Counted from the first letter of the stretch, positions 8,418 to 17,163 are shown. The stretch: 64,000 nucleotides of DNA from an uncultured Peptococcaceae bacterium (GCA_937976375.1 CALJRU010000063.1:1-64000), one strand, 5' to 3'. The notes: generated by a model not told the origin, from the letters alone. A program made the numbers and translations.

Positions 8418-10223
8418 CTAGCGATTCAAAATCTCCATAAATTCTTTGCCTGTGATGGTTTCTTTTTGATACAGGTATTCCGAAAGCTCACGCAGTTTCT
8501 CACGATGCTCGAGCAAAATCTTGCCGGCTTTTTCATGCTGACGCTTCACAAGACCAACAACCTGTTCATCAATACGCGCCTGTGTTTCAGCAGAGCATGC
8601 CAGGGATGCATCCCCGCCAAGGTATTGATTGTTGACAGTTTCAAGCGCAACCATATCAAAATCTTTGCTCATGCCGTAACGCGTAATCATGGCTCGTGCC
8701 AATTTTGTCGCCTGTTCGATGTCGTTGGCAGCGCCCGTTGAAATAGAGCCCAGCACCACTTCTTCGGCTGCACGGCCGGCAGTAAGGGTGGCAATCTTAT
8801 TTTCCAGCTCTTCTTTTGTCATCAGATAGTGTTCGTCTTCGTCCACCTGCATGGTATAGCCCAATGCGCCAGACGTACGCGGAATAATGGTGATCTTTTG
8901 CACCGGTGCCGAATTGGTCTGCAGTGCAGCCACCAAGGCATGGCCGATCTCATGCGTGGCCACAGCCCATTTTTCCTTATCGCTGAGGATGGCGTTCTTT
9001 TTCTGATAACCGGCAATGACAACTTCTATGCTTTCTTCCAAATCTGCCTGTGTGGCATATTTACGTCCGTCACGCACCGCACGCAGTGCCGCTTCATTGA
9101 CGATATTGGCCAATTCTGCACCGGAAGCACCGGAAGCCATGCGTGCAATTTTGTTAAAGTCCACATCGCTTGCGACTTTCACCTTACGCGCGTGAACTTT
9201 CAAGATTTCCTCACGCCCTTTAAGATCAGGCAATTCTACTGGGACACGACGGTCAAAGCGGCCCGGACGTGTCAGTGCAGGGTCCAGTGATTCAGGACGG
9301 TTCGTAGCCGCAAGAATGATGACACCGCTGTTTTCTTCAAAACCATCCATCTCCGTCAGCAGCTGATTCAGCGTCTGCTCACGTTCATCGTTGCCGCCAA
9401 AATTGCCTTCACGTTTTTTCCCAATGGCATCAATTTCATCAATGAAAACAATGCAAGGGGCCTTTTCTTTGGCTTGTTTGAAAAGGTCACGCACTTTCGA
9501 CGCACCCATACCAACGAACATTTCAACGAATTCTGACCCACTCATTGAAAAGAAAGGAACATTGGATTCACCAGCAACCGCCTTCGCAAGCATGGTTTTC
9601 CCTGTCCCAGGAGGGCCGACCAAGAGGACACCCTTTGGCATGGAAGCACCAATTTCCTTGTATTTCGATGGATTGTGGAGATAATCAACAATTTCCTGCA
9701 AATTTTCCTTTGCTTCATCTTCCCCGGCAACATCAGAAAAACGAATGCCTTCCGTTGACTTCACGTAGATCTTGGCATTGGATTTGCCCATGCCAAACAT
9801 CATCGAATTGCCGCTGCCCTTCATGAATTTTTTCGACATCCACTGCCCAAGCGCAATAAAGATCAGCAGCGGAATCCCCCAGCTCACGATGAAACTCATC
9901 AGCGGACTCATCTGCTCAACAATATCGCTGGAAAACTTTGCGCCAGAATCATACAGACGCTCTGTTAAATTCGGGTCATCCATGAGCCCAGTTTTGTAAA
10001 CCTGTGTTTCATCCTTATTGGTAAAAACGATTTGATTCGACTGAACTTCTACCTTGCCAATTTCATGATCCTCCGTCATCTGCATGAATGTGCCATAGTC
10101 CACTTCCTGAACTTGTCGATTGTTGATCGATGGCATCAAAAACATGTTCAGCAGGAGAAGGACGATCAGCACAATCCCATAGTAAAAATACATGGGGCGT
10201 TTTGGATTTTTCACTTCATTCAT
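8418..10223 (-). CDS. ftsH: ATP-dependent zinc metalloprotease FtsH
   Basis: 601-residue membrane AAA+ protease. An N-terminal membrane span (about 13-31), an extracytoplasmic segment and a second span (about 108-127) are followed by the AAA domain with Walker A GPPGTGKT, Walker [13 protein letters not shown] and second region of homology [20 protein letters not shown]. The M41 peptidase domain has zinc site HEIGH, with Ile where Ala is more common. It degrades damaged or unassembled membrane proteins and short-lived regulators. Its ATG overlaps the stop of the upstream small gene by 4 bp, implying coupled translation. Confidence 0.96.
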   Translation of the reverse strand: MNEVKNPKRPMYFYYGIVLIVLLLLNMFLMPSINNRQVQEVDYGTFMQMTEDHEIGKVEVQSNQIVFTNKDETQVYKTGLMDDPNLTERLYDSGAKFSSDIVEQMSPLMSFIVSWGIPLLIFIALGQWMSKKFMKGSGNSMMFGMGKSNAKIYVKSTEGIRFSDVAGEDEAKENLQEIVDYLHNPSKYKEIGASMPKGVLLVGPPGTGKTMLAKAVAGESNVPFFSMSGSEFVEMFVGMGASKVRDLFKQAKEKAPCIVFIDEIDAIGKKREGNFGGNDEREQTLNQLLTEMDGFEENSGVIILAATNRPESLDPALTRPGRFDRRVPVELPDLKGREEILKVHARKVKVASDVDFNKIARMASGASGAELANIVNEAALRAVRDGRKYATQADLEESIEVVIAGYQKKNAILSDKEKWAVATHEIGHALVAALQTNSAPVQKITIIPRTSGALGYTMQVDEDEHYLMTKEELENKIATLTAGRAAEEVVLGSISTGAANDIEQATKLARAMITRYGMSKDFDMVALETVNNQYLGGDASLACSAETQARIDEQVVGLVKRQHEKAGKILLEHREKLRELSEYLYQKETITGKEFMEILNR

Positions 10224-10666
10224 TTGCTTTCTTCCTTATCACTGTTATTTTTCGCATCTTCATTCTGCACATATACTGCCGATGCCACCGACATCAATGC
10301 ATAGCGCATGGCGAGGGTTGCAAAATCAATCGCATATTCTGCGTACAATGCCATGTCATCGCTCTCATCACCAGTAGAAAACGCCGACCAAGATTGCTTG
10401 ATCGAAGCATGTAAAATATCCGCTGCTTTGCGGCAATATTCCATCTGAACTTGCGACAATTGCTGCGCTGTTAAAAATCGCATCATCTTGGCACGATTTT
10501 TTAATTCAACAACCGTATCTGCCCATTCTGCTTCAAGATGGGTGCGAATCTGTCTTACTTCATCGGGATCTGCGTTCTGAATGTGTGCAATCTGCTGCTG
10601 CATGCGTTCATAGCTTTCACTCAGTTCATTCAATTTCGCATTAAACATTTCCTGCGTCACTTCCAT
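10220..10666 (-). CDS. Hypothetical protein translationally coupled to ftsH
   Basis: 148-residue soluble protein that I do not recognise. It is predicted almost wholly helical, with heptad-like segments near residues 10-40 and 45-80. There is no signal peptide and no cysteine cluster. AAAGGAGG precedes the ATG at 10666. The ATGA overlap with ftsH suggests fixed stoichiometry and perhaps a role as FtsH adaptor or partner; this is inference from position only. Confidence 0.75.
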   Translation of the reverse strand: MEVTQEMFNAKLNELSESYERMQQQIAHIQNADPDEVRQIRTHLEAEWADTVVELKNRAKMMRFLTAQQLSQVQMEYCRKAADILHASIKQSWSAFSTGDESDDMALYAEYAIDFATLAMRYALMSVASAVYVQNEDAKNNSDKEESK

Positions 10667-10691
10667 CTTAGAAACCTCCTTTATGCTCTTA

Positions 10692-10697
10692 GTTATA
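10692..10697 (-). promoter_or_regulatory. Extended -10 promoter of the ftsH unit
   Basis: Minus strand TGGTATAAC (extended -10) about 25 bp before the ribosome binding site. The -35 region is poor. Confidence 0.45.
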
Positions 10698-10743
10698 CCA
10701 CACCCCTTCTTAATCGACCACTCGCAATTTATCAAATCTGTCC

Positions 10744-10796
10744 TGACAAATAGGCCATTCTGTCAAAAACTTTGACAAAACAGCCGCATTGTCAAA
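10744..10796. repeat. Cluster of TGTCAAA/TTTGACA half-sites
   Basis: TGTCAAA (10761-10767), N3, TTTGACA (10771-10777) form a perfect inverted repeat. A further TGTCAAA is at 10790-10796 and a variant TGACAAA at 10744-10750. The cluster sits in the divergent region between the ftsH unit and the XRE gene and looks like an operator array. Confidence 0.55.
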
Positions 10797-10856
10797 GAAA
10801 AATAGTGCCGCAACCCCGCGTAGCACAAACGCAACCGCCATTTGGTAGCACTTTCA

Positions 10857-10897
10857 GCCTAGAAATTTTATGCTAGGCCCAAACATTATGTTACAAT
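10857..10897 (+). promoter_or_regulatory. Promoter/operator region of the XRE membrane regulator gene
   Basis: Extended -10 TG-T-TACAAT (10889-10897) is preceded by the inverted repeat GCCTAG-N10-CTAGGC (10857-10862 / 10873-10878), which would cover the -35 region. It is a candidate autoregulatory site. Confidence 0.45.
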
Positions 10898-10923
10898 GAA
10901 CAAAATGAAACGGAGGGATCTTG

Positions 10924-11707
10924 ATGACATTGGGAGAGAAGATACGCACGCTGCGCAAAAATGCACAACTGTCACAGGAAGCACTCGCCGAGCAGCTCGA
11001 CGTCTCACGTCAGGCGGTAAGCAAATGGGAAAACGACAACGGCCTGCCCGAAACCGAAAAGCTCATCAAAATGGCCAAACTTTTTCACGTCAGCTTAGAT
11101 ACATTTATCAATGATGCAGAGGACATCGCACCAGCTGCATCAGCCGCTTCAGCAGAAGACGAACAGCTTTCCCTCGCAGCGGCGGAAGGCTATCTCGATT
11201 TTCGCTGCCACCGCTGTCAGCGTGTTGGTCTCGCGGTGCTGCTGCTCATCGCCAGCCTTGGACTCACTTTTTTTCTCAGCGATCTGGTCATGCTCCTGCT
11301 CATGCTCATTGATATTGTCGCCATTGCGCAGCTCATTCTCGTTGCCGCGGCAGACAATCCCTATCAATCCCTATAAAGAACTGAAACAGCAATCGCCACT
11401 ATTGTCATCGGAAACGCGACACATCCTTATGACGCGTTATACTGATGAACGGCCGCGCTTACAGCGCGAATTGTTTCTCAGCATCATTTGCATAGGCATC
11501 GGTCTTCTGCTCCTGCCGCTGCTCTTTCCAGCCGATTGGCTGCCCTCTTATGAGCTCACACTTTCAAGTGACGTCGCTGACAATCTTGCACTTGCCAGCG
11601 GCATGGTCCTCACAGGCTTCGGCACCGCACTCTGCATTTTTTCAGTAGGGCGCATTCGCGCCTATAGACATCTGCTCGGTACGCATTCATCAACATCAAA
11701 GGAGTGA
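10924..11707 (+). pseudogene. XRE-type HTH membrane regulator, split by a 10-bp duplication
   Basis: The first frame (10924-11376) encodes a classic HTH_3 domain (IRTLRKNAQLSQEALAEQL, SRQAVSKWENDNGLPE) followed by two membrane spans and stops after DNPYQSL. A second frame then continues to 11707 with KELKQQ, two more spans (SIICIGIGLLLLPLLF and a Gly-rich one) and a basic tail. CAATCCCTAT occurs twice in tandem (11355-11364, 11365-11374). Removing one copy restores one frame, ADNPYKELKQ, giving a 257-residue protein. Either the gene is inactivated, it switches by slippage, or this is a sequencing error. A truncated HTH plus two-span protein could still be made. Confidence 0.8.
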
Positions 11708-11710
11708 CCA

Positions 11711-12145
11711 ATGATGAAAAAACTCTGCATTCTCTGCATCCTTTTGCTGCTCCTCATCATCAGCGGCTGCAGCAGCAACGATTCCAGCGATATTTCTGAC
11801 AGCGATCTCAAAAAGGCACAAGCCATCGCCGTCACCAACGCTGACGGCACCATTCTCACCACCATTACAGATCAAGACGCCATTGATGATTTTGTCACAG
11901 CCCTCCAGCTCGACGACTGGCATCTTAGCGAGCAGCCAAAGAATGCGCAAATCATCGGCAGCTTCGGCTTATCGCAGGAAAAAACCATCCATTTTAATGA
12001 AACAGACAACGACAGCAAACTCTATGACATTGCCCAGCTTCATCTCTATGACACACCCATTGTCGATTTAGACCTTCTTGGTTTTCAACTGACCTTCACC
12101 ATTCCCGACACAGCCTATGAAACACTGATAAATTATCTCCAATAG
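11711..12145 (+). CDS. Small putative lipoprotein
   Basis: 144 residues with a type II signal peptide: MMKKLCILCI, hydrophobic core, lipobox IISGC. The rest is acidic and extracytoplasmic with no recognised domain. AGGAG lies 6 nt before the ATG, inside the end of the preceding regulator gene, so the two probably form an operon. It may act with the membrane-bound HTH protein as a sensor or target; no direct evidence. Confidence 0.75.
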   Translation: MMKKLCILCILLLLLIISGCSSNDSSDISDSDLKKAQAIAVTNADGTILTTITDQDAIDDFVTALQLDDWHLSEQPKNAQIIGSFGLSQEKTIHFNETDNDSKLYDIAQLHLYDTPIVDLDLLGFQLTFTIPDTAYETLINYLQ

Positions 12146-12146
12146 A

Positions 12147-12189
12147 AAACGGCGCTGCAAACGAATGATTCTCGTTTGCAGCGCCGTTT
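12147..12189. terminator. Bidirectional terminator
   Basis: 18-bp perfect stem (12147-12164 / 12172-12189), 7-nt loop, shared by the lipoprotein gene and the convergent GNAT gene. Confidence 0.85.
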
Positions 12190-12190
12190 G

Positions 12191-12751
12191 TCAATTCCAA
12201 ATGCGCACATTTTTATCAAATGCCTCTTGCTCCGGCACCATATAGTGGTAGATTTCTGCCATGGCTTCTGCCACACTATGTGCATCACTGGTCTGCTGAT
12301 TGTCCAGCACCCAGTAGTGCTCACCGAAAACATGCGCTTCGGTTGTCGTGCGAGCAAAACCTAAGCGCTCATAAAAGTGCTGGCGGCGGGCGCGCATCTT
12401 ATGATCGCTTTCATCAATGGCATCGTCAACCGCTTCAATCTCCAGCATGATGGCAGGATAGAAGGTCTTGTCCGCCATCAAGGCCGAAAGGAAGGCCGAG
12501 CCCAGGCCTTCACCGCGATGCGCTGCCACAACAGCCAAATAATCCAAAAGCACCGGTACCGCCGCCGTGCACACGCACGCATAGGCCAAAAGAGTGCCTT
12601 CTTCGGAATAATAGCCCAGCACATCATATTTGCCTTCTGCCTGCATCCGCAGCATGGCTTTAAGCGGTTTCAATTCACGGCGGGGAAAGGTTTGCTTCAT
12701 TTCACGTTCATAGAGCTGCGCCAAAGTTTCTGCGTCCAGCCTTTTGATCAT
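12191..12751 (-). CDS. GNAT family N-acetyltransferase
   Basis: 186 residues. The acetyl-CoA loop is recognisable as AHRGEGLGSAFLSAL (R/Q-x-x-G-x-G/A), preceded by the beta-strand LLDYLAVVA and followed by HFYERLGFART. Substrate is unknown. AGGAGTG precedes the ATG. It starts directly after the stop of the HAD gene upstream, so it is co-transcribed with two HAD phosphatases. Confidence 0.85.
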   Translation of the reverse strand: MIKRLDAETLAQLYEREMKQTFPRRELKPLKAMLRMQAEGKYDVLGYYSEEGTLLAYACVCTAAVPVLLDYLAVVAAHRGEGLGSAFLSALMADKTFYPAIMLEIEAVDDAIDESDHKMRARRQHFYERLGFARTTTEAHVFGEHYWVLDNQQTSDAHSVAEAMAEIYHYMVPEQEAFDKNVRIWN

Positions 12752-12752
12752 T

Positions 12753-13592
12753 CTAACACTCCTTCAACAACTCTTCCAAAACCTGTGCCACACCATCCTG
12801 ATCGTGGCGTGGTGCGATACGGTCAGCGGCTTCTTTCAGATGATCGGCACCATTTTCCATGGCCACACCCAGCCCAGCGAACTGGAGCATGCCCAAATCA
12901 TTATCCGCGTCACCAAAGGCCACCAGACCATCCGACGATAGCCCCAAACGCTCCAGCACCACGGCGAGTGCCGATCCTTTGCCAGCACGACTGTCTGCCA
13001 CTTCAATCAAGCGCGGCAGCGATGATGTCACATAAATGCCTTCTACCTCATGTTCCAAGCGCTGCCAAAGCTGACTCTTCAAAGCCTGATCTGCCAGTGA
13101 AAGACCGATGCTGTCAATATCACCAGCATGAACTTTCACAAATTGGCTTACATCATCAACCGGTTCACGTGTGCTGAGGAGATAATGGTAAGCATGATCG
13201 CGCACGCCGAACGCCGTTGGGTTGTTCAAATAGCTGCGATTGGCAAAAGCTTTGCCGGCAATGAAAAGTTCATAGCCAACCGGATAATACTGGGTAACAT
13301 GGAAAATCTCGTTCAGTGATTCCCGGCGCAGACTGCAATGATAAATATCACGATTGCTGACCTTGTCATAAATGCGCACACCATTGCCCGTGATGACGTA
13401 GCGCACTGCCTCAAGCGCCAGCACTTCATGCGGGATGGTGGAAAAAGGGCGGCCGCTGGCCACAACCACAGGAATCCCCGCTGCTGCCAGCTGTGCCATC
13501 ACCTGCTTGGTGCGCGGACTGAGCTGCGAATGACCATCTAAAAGTGTTCCATCCAGATCAAAAGCCGCACATGCAAACCGTCGCAGGGTCAT
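12753..13592 (-). CDS. Cof-type HAD-IIB phosphatase
   Basis: 279-residue HAD hydrolase with all four motifs: FDLDGTLLDG (nucleophile Asp), ASGRP, the conserved Lys within ADSRAGKGSAL, and GDADNDLGML. The large C2-type cap between about residues 85 and 190 places it with Cof/YidA sugar-phosphate or nucleotide phosphatases. Exact substrate unknown. AAGGAGG site. Middle gene of a three-gene unit. Confidence 0.9.
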   Translation of the reverse strand: MTLRRFACAAFDLDGTLLDGHSQLSPRTKQVMAQLAAAGIPVVVASGRPFSTIPHEVLALEAVRYVITGNGVRIYDKVSNRDIYHCSLRRESLNEIFHVTQYYPVGYELFIAGKAFANRSYLNNPTAFGVRDHAYHYLLSTREPVDDVSQFVKVHAGDIDSIGLSLADQALKSQLWQRLEHEVEGIYVTSSLPRLIEVADSRAGKGSALAVVLERLGLSSDGLVAFGDADNDLGMLQFAGLGVAMENGADHLKEAADRIAPRHDQDGVAQVLEELLKEC

Positions 13593-13610
13593 ACGCCCCG
13601 CCTCCTTTCA

Positions 13611-14267
13611 TCATTCACCAAAGAACCAGCGGTCAATATCAATCTCACTGAAATCGTTGATATAATAATCCCCAACAGCGTGGATCTCTGCATCATGATC
13701 CATCTGTGTGTCATCCTGAACAGCGACCGTCATCAAGCCGTTTTTCTTCGCCCGTTCCAAAGCATAAAGCGCATCGTCAAAGAAAAGAATGTCCGATGCC
13801 TTGCATCCCAGCTGTTCGGCAGCAAGCTTAAAATATTCATCGCTGTTTTTCGAAAAGCCGCTGTTGTCCACTGTCTGCACAAACAGAAAATAATCGCGCA
13901 GCCCCAAGCGTTTCAAGCACATTTCCAACAGATAAGCATCAGTGGAAGAAGCTACCGCCATAGGGACTTTTTTTGCGTGAAGCGTGTCCAGCACCTCGCG
14001 CACATGTGGCTTCAGCGCCAATTTCTCGCTGTAGTTCTGTTCCAGCGTGGCTGTAAAGGTCTTTGCCAAATCTTCGGCGCCTTTGCCGCCGAGAAAAGTA
14101 TCAGCATAAAATTTTGCTGCATCTTCATGGCTCATGCTCGCTGTTTCGCGTTCTGCTTCACGCGGCAAATCAACACCATAGGATGCCAGTACATCCGTCG
14201 CCAAATTGATCCACATTGGCATCGAATCCAGCAGAGTTCCATCACAATCAAACAATGCGTATTTCAT
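13611..14267 (-). CDS. HAD family phosphatase, beta-phosphoglucomutase-like
   Basis: 218 residues. Motif I is FDCDGTLLDSMPMW, with a C1 helical cap; motif II is AVASSTD and motif IV is DILFFDDALYAL. The second acidic pair is FFDDAL rather than the usual GDS or EDS. The start at 14267 has AGGAAAT in front; longer upstream starts lack a site and run into the citrate synthase promoter. Substrate unknown, likely a small phosphorylated metabolite. Confidence 0.87.
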   Translation of the reverse strand: MKYALFDCDGTLLDSMPMWINLATDVLASYGVDLPREAERETASMSHEDAAKFYADTFLGGKGAEDLAKTFTATLEQNYSEKLALKPHVREVLDTLHAKKVPMAVASSTDAYLLEMCLKRLGLRDYFLFVQTVDNSGFSKNSDEYFKLAAEQLGCKASDILFFDDALYALERAKKNGLMTVAVQDDTQMDHDAEIHAVGDYYINDFSEIDIDRWFFGE

Positions 14268-14436
14268 TCTATTTCCTCCCATTTGGGCTAACGATGTGTC
14301 GCCATTATTGGTTTCATGCCTTTGATTATAGCAAATATTGATGTGCTCTTGGTAAATTTCTGTGAAAAAATCTGTACAACAGGCACAGTGATGCACAATA
14401 TTTTCTCGATTGGTACAAGTTTCATCCATTATATGG

Positions 14437-14442
14437 TATAAT
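14437..14442 (+). promoter_or_regulatory. Extended -10 of citrate synthase gene
   Basis: TGGTATAAT (14434-14442) is an extended -10 about 20 bp before the ribosome binding site; the -35 is weak. Confidence 0.55.
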
Positions 14443-14476
14443 AATACAAAGTTCCTACAGAAAGGAAGATCGTCCT

Positions 14477-15859
14477 ATGCACAACGATGCATTTCTTGAA
14501 ATTGACAAGCTGCGCGCTTCAATCGCCAGCAAAATTCACTACTTAAAAGAAAATAATTCCATTTCACCGGAATTATATGCACAATATGACATCAAACGCG
14601 GCCTGCGTAACGCCAACGGAACCGGCGTACTCGTTGGCATCACCCGTATTTCTGAAGTAAGCGGCTACACCGTTGAAGACGGCAAAAAAATTCCATGCGA
14701 AGGCCAGCTCATGTATCGCGGCATTTCGATTACCGATCTTGTTCAAGGCTTTGAACGTGAAGATCGCCTCGGTTTTGAAGAAATCGTTTATCTTCTGGTC
14801 TTCGGCTCTCTGCCAAATCGCCAGGAACTCGACTGGTTCACCCAAACGCTGCAAAAGCGCCGAGTCTTCCCTGATAATTTTAAAGAAGACATTTTCCTGC
14901 GCATCCCAAGCAACAACCTCATGAATAAATTGCAGCGCGTCGTGCTTTCTCTTTACTCCTACGACGAAGATCCAGACAACATCGAACTCGGCAACGTGCT
15001 TGCTCAGTGCCTGGACCTCATCGCAAAGATGCCGCTTATGGTGGCTTACGCCTACGCAGCCAAAGAACACTATTTCAACAACAAGAGTCTGATTCTGCAT
15101 CATCCACTGCCAAATGGCAGCACGGCAGAAAACATTCTGCATCTTATCCGACCAAACAGTGAGTTCACCCCGCTGGAAGCAAAAATTCTCGACCTCTGCC
15201 TGATTCTTCAAGCGGACCACGGCGGCGGGAACAACTCCGCTTTTGCCACCCACGTTGTGTCTTCCTCTGGTACGGACACCTACTCTGCCATCTCCACTGC
15301 CATTGGTTCCCTGAAAGGGCCTCGTCATGGTGCTGCCAACCAACGCGCCCATGCCATGGTCAAAGACATCCAGGAACACGTTCAGCATTGGAACAACGAC
15401 GGCGAAGTGGCCGACTATCTTAAAAAGATCCTTGCCGGTGAAGCCTTTGACCGCAGCGGCCTCATCTATGGTATGGGCCACGCCGTCTACACCCTCAGCG
15501 ATCCACGTGCGGAACTGCTCAAAGAAAAAGCCGCAGTGCTCGCTCAGGAAACCGGCTTTGAAGCACAATACGATTTGCTCAGCCGTATCACCCGCATGAC
15601 CAAAGAGATCATGCGCGACCGCAAAGGTCTCGACTTCAACATCTGCCCTAACATCGACCTCTATACCGGCCTGATTTATGAAATGATGGGCATTGAATCG
15701 GATCTCTTCACACCGCTCTTTGCCACCGCACGTATCGCCGGATGGTCGGCACATCGCCTCGAGCAGGTCATGGACAGCAAAATCATGCGTCCTGCTTACT
15801 TCTATCTCGACGCCAACGACCTCACCTACATTCCATTGAAAGAACGCGGCGAGCTTTAA
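14477..15859 (+). CDS. Citrate synthase (citrate/2-methylcitrate synthase family)
   Basis: 460 residues. Conserved blocks are LMYRGISITDLV, LQADHGGGNNSAFATHVV, SLKGPRHGAANQ (active-site His), GMGHAVYTLSDPRA (second His) and NICPNIDLYTGLIYEMM (catalytic Asp). It is longer than the 370-residue Bacillus type and resembles the long form found in some anaerobes with an N-terminal extension of about 45 residues. It condenses oxaloacetate with acetyl-CoA. It stands alone with its own promoter and terminator, so it probably serves glutamate synthesis rather than a complete cycle. Confidence 0.92.
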   Translation: MHNDAFLEIDKLRASIASKIHYLKENNSISPELYAQYDIKRGLRNANGTGVLVGITRISEVSGYTVEDGKKIPCEGQLMYRGISITDLVQGFEREDRLGFEEIVYLLVFGSLPNRQELDWFTQTLQKRRVFPDNFKEDIFLRIPSNNLMNKLQRVVLSLYSYDEDPDNIELGNVLAQCLDLIAKMPLMVAYAYAAKEHYFNNKSLILHHPLPNGSTAENILHLIRPNSEFTPLEAKILDLCLILQADHGGGNNSAFATHVVSSSGTDTYSAISTAIGSLKGPRHGAANQRAHAMVKDIQEHVQHWNNDGEVADYLKKILAGEAFDRSGLIYGMGHAVYTLSDPRAELLKEKAAVLAQETGFEAQYDLLSRITRMTKEIMRDRKGLDFNICPNIDLYTGLIYEMMGIESDLFTPLFATARIAGWSAHRLEQVMDSKIMRPAYFYLDANDLTYIPLKERGEL

Positions 15860-15870
15860 TAACACACACA

Positions 15871-15902
15871 ATGCCTTCTCGCTATAGAGAAGGCATTTTT
15901 TA
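15871..15902 (+). terminator. Terminator of citrate synthase gene
   Basis: ATGCCTTCTC-GCTATA-GAGAAGGCAT followed by TTTTTT. Confidence 0.9.
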
Positions 15903-15909
15903 TGCCCAT

Positions 15910-15947
15910 CTGTCAATGAGATTTATTTGTCACTTTCTTATTGACAG
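15910..15947. repeat. Inverted repeat CTGTCAAT-N22-ATTGACAG
   Basis: Perfect 8-bp arms (15910-15917 and 15940-15947); the right arm includes the -35 TTGACA of the next promoter. It could be an upstream regulator site. Confidence 0.45.
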
Positions 15948-15970
15948 GCCACACATCAAAGTGATATATT
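15941..15970 (+). promoter_or_regulatory. Promoter of the DUF3796-like/XRE pair
   Basis: TTGACA (15941-15946), 18-bp spacer, TATATT (15965-15970). The -10 box lies within the left arm of the large inverted repeat at 15958-16000. Confidence 0.75.
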
Positions 15971-16000
15971 TGTCTTATCAAGAGATAAATATATCACTTT
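15958..16000. promoter_or_regulatory. Operator-like inverted repeat over -10 and start site
   Basis: AAAGTGATATATTT (15958-15971) and its exact reverse complement (15987-16000) flank 15 bp. Its position over the -10 and transcription start fits repression, most simply by the XRE protein encoded at 16698-16901. Confidence 0.65.
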
Positions 16001-16022
16001 TCTCAGAAAGGAGCGGATTCTC

Positions 16023-16694
16023 ATGGATAAACGTTTGCCAAAGAAAACCCGCCGTCGTCTCATCATTGGTGCCATTATTGTGGTAATACTGTCACTCCTT
16101 GGTACGGCCTATGCCCTGGTATTTAACAATGGCCGTTTTGTCCACGATATGGACCTATCAATTTATACATTCCAACCGAAAGATCTTTCCATGCTCATTC
16201 CCGGCGCACTGCTATTCTGTTACGTCGTCTATTTTCTCTACGCCATTTGGAGTCATGCCATTAGGCTAATGTTCACCAAAGAGCCGTCAGCAGATGGTCG
16301 TCAGTACTCACGTACCATTTCGCCGCATTTTGGCTGGCTTGGCTTCTGCGGATTTTTAGGGTTTGGCGGATTTTGGACCTACGCCTCTTTTGGCAAAATT
16401 TTTCCTTTTATTTTCTTTGTGTTCTTCGGCTTTTTCGGATTGTTCTTTGAAGGCAAACTCTCCCACACCCTTGAAGACGAACTCTTTCAGGAAAACCGCC
16501 GGCGCGCAGAACTCAAAGCATACCGCATCGGTTTTGTGTTGCTTTTCGTCGTGATCTGGCTCATGGGCATGGGCTTTCTCAGCCGCAATGTCGAATGGTG
16601 TGCCGTCTTCATGCTCGCCAGCATGTCTTTCATCTGGAGCCTCGTCCTCTTCCTCTCCAATTATCTTCTCTATCGCTACGAAAGGATGGAGTAA
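16023..16694 (+). CDS. Membrane protein, DUF3796-like
   Basis: 223 residues with about six hydrophobic spans: near 13-34, 56-77, a Gly/Phe-rich pair LGFCGFLGFGGFW and IFFVFFGFFGLFF around 108-142, and two near 165-210. The repeated G-F pattern beside a small HTH gene is typical of DUF3796 proteins paired with XRE regulators. No enzymatic motif. AAAGGAG precedes the ATG. The XRE gene begins 3 bp after its stop. Confidence 0.75.
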   Translation: MDKRLPKKTRRRLIIGAIIVVILSLLGTAYALVFNNGRFVHDMDLSIYTFQPKDLSMLIPGALLFCYVVYFLYAIWSHAIRLMFTKEPSADGRQYSRTISPHFGWLGFCGFLGFGGFWTYASFGKIFPFIFFVFFGFFGLFFEGKLSHTLEDELFQENRRRAELKAYRIGFVLLFVVIWLMGMGFLSRNVEWCAVFMLASMSFIWSLVLFLSNYLLYRYERME

Positions 16695-16697
16695 ATC

Positions 16698-16901
16698 ATG
16701 GGTGTTGAATTTGAATGCCGCCTGAAACAATATCGCCTCGCCAAAGGCTGGACCCAGGAACAACTCGCCGAACGTGTCGGCGTTCGCCGCGAAACCATCA
16801 TGCGGCTCGAAAAAGCACAATACAATCCTTCGCTAAAACTCGCCATTGACATCGCCCGCGCCGTCGAAGCACCTATCGAAGACATATTTATCTTTCCATA
16901 A
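16698..16901 (+). CDS. Small XRE family regulator
   Basis: 67 residues, nearly all HTH_3: LKQYRLAKGWTQEQLAERV then GVRRETIMRLEKAQYNPSLKLAI, ending in IEDIFIFP. It resembles YozG/Cro-like single-domain repressors. It lies directly behind the DUF3796-like gene and is the obvious candidate to bind the repeat at 15958-16000. Confidence 0.88.
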   Translation: MGVEFECRLKQYRLAKGWTQEQLAERVGVRRETIMRLEKAQYNPSLKLAIDIARAVEAPIEDIFIFP

Positions 16902-16908
16902 AAAAGCG

Positions 16909-16950
16909 AAACGCGCCGTACTCACAATTGTTTGTGAGTACGGCGCGTTT
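16909..16950. terminator. Bidirectional terminator
   Basis: Stem of about 18 bp (AACGCGCCGTACTCACAA with its complement) between the XRE gene and the convergent small membrane gene, A-rich left and T-rich right. Confidence 0.85.
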
Positions 16951-16956
16951 TCATTG

Positions 16957-17163
16957 TCATCGTTCGTTGTGAATATTGATGTTAAAAAGTGCAGGCTGAA
17001 AAATGCCTTTGACGGTATCAGCGGTTGCTACAGCGCTGGCGCCGCCTTGCGATGCCTGTTCTTTGCTGCTGCCTAGGGCAAGCGGCAGGAATTGTTTTGC
17101 TAGGAACACCAGCAATGTACCTGCGCCAAGTATGAGCAGTAATTTTTTCATGAAATCGATCAT
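16957..17163 (-). CDS. Small single-span membrane protein, unknown
   Basis: 68 residues: a short basic start, a hydrophobic helix LLLILGAGTLLVFLAKQFL (about 8-27) and a Ser/Ala/Gly-rich tail ending NINIHNER. No known domain. AAAGGA lies 8 nt before the ATG. It follows the flavoprotein gene by 33 bp, so it is likely the last gene of the 24.5-17.0 kb unit. Confidence 0.6.
   Translation of the reverse strand: MIDFMKKLLLILGAGTLLVFLAKQFLPLALGSSKEQASQGGASAVATADTVKGIFQPALFNINIHNER

Noticed and set aside
11111..11707. Separate 198-residue gene starting at 11111
   Set aside because: Its first part overlaps the HTH frame and is low-complexity shadow; only the part after 11375 is real, as the broken end of the regulator gene.
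14573..15916. 447-residue open frame opposite citrate synthase
   Set aside because: It is the antisense shadow of a highly conserved gene, with no ribosome site and no recognisable domain.
15898..16000. CRISPR-like repeats from recurrent TGTCA motifs
   Set aside because: Only two different inverted repeats, no regular spacing or cas genes; better explained as operators.
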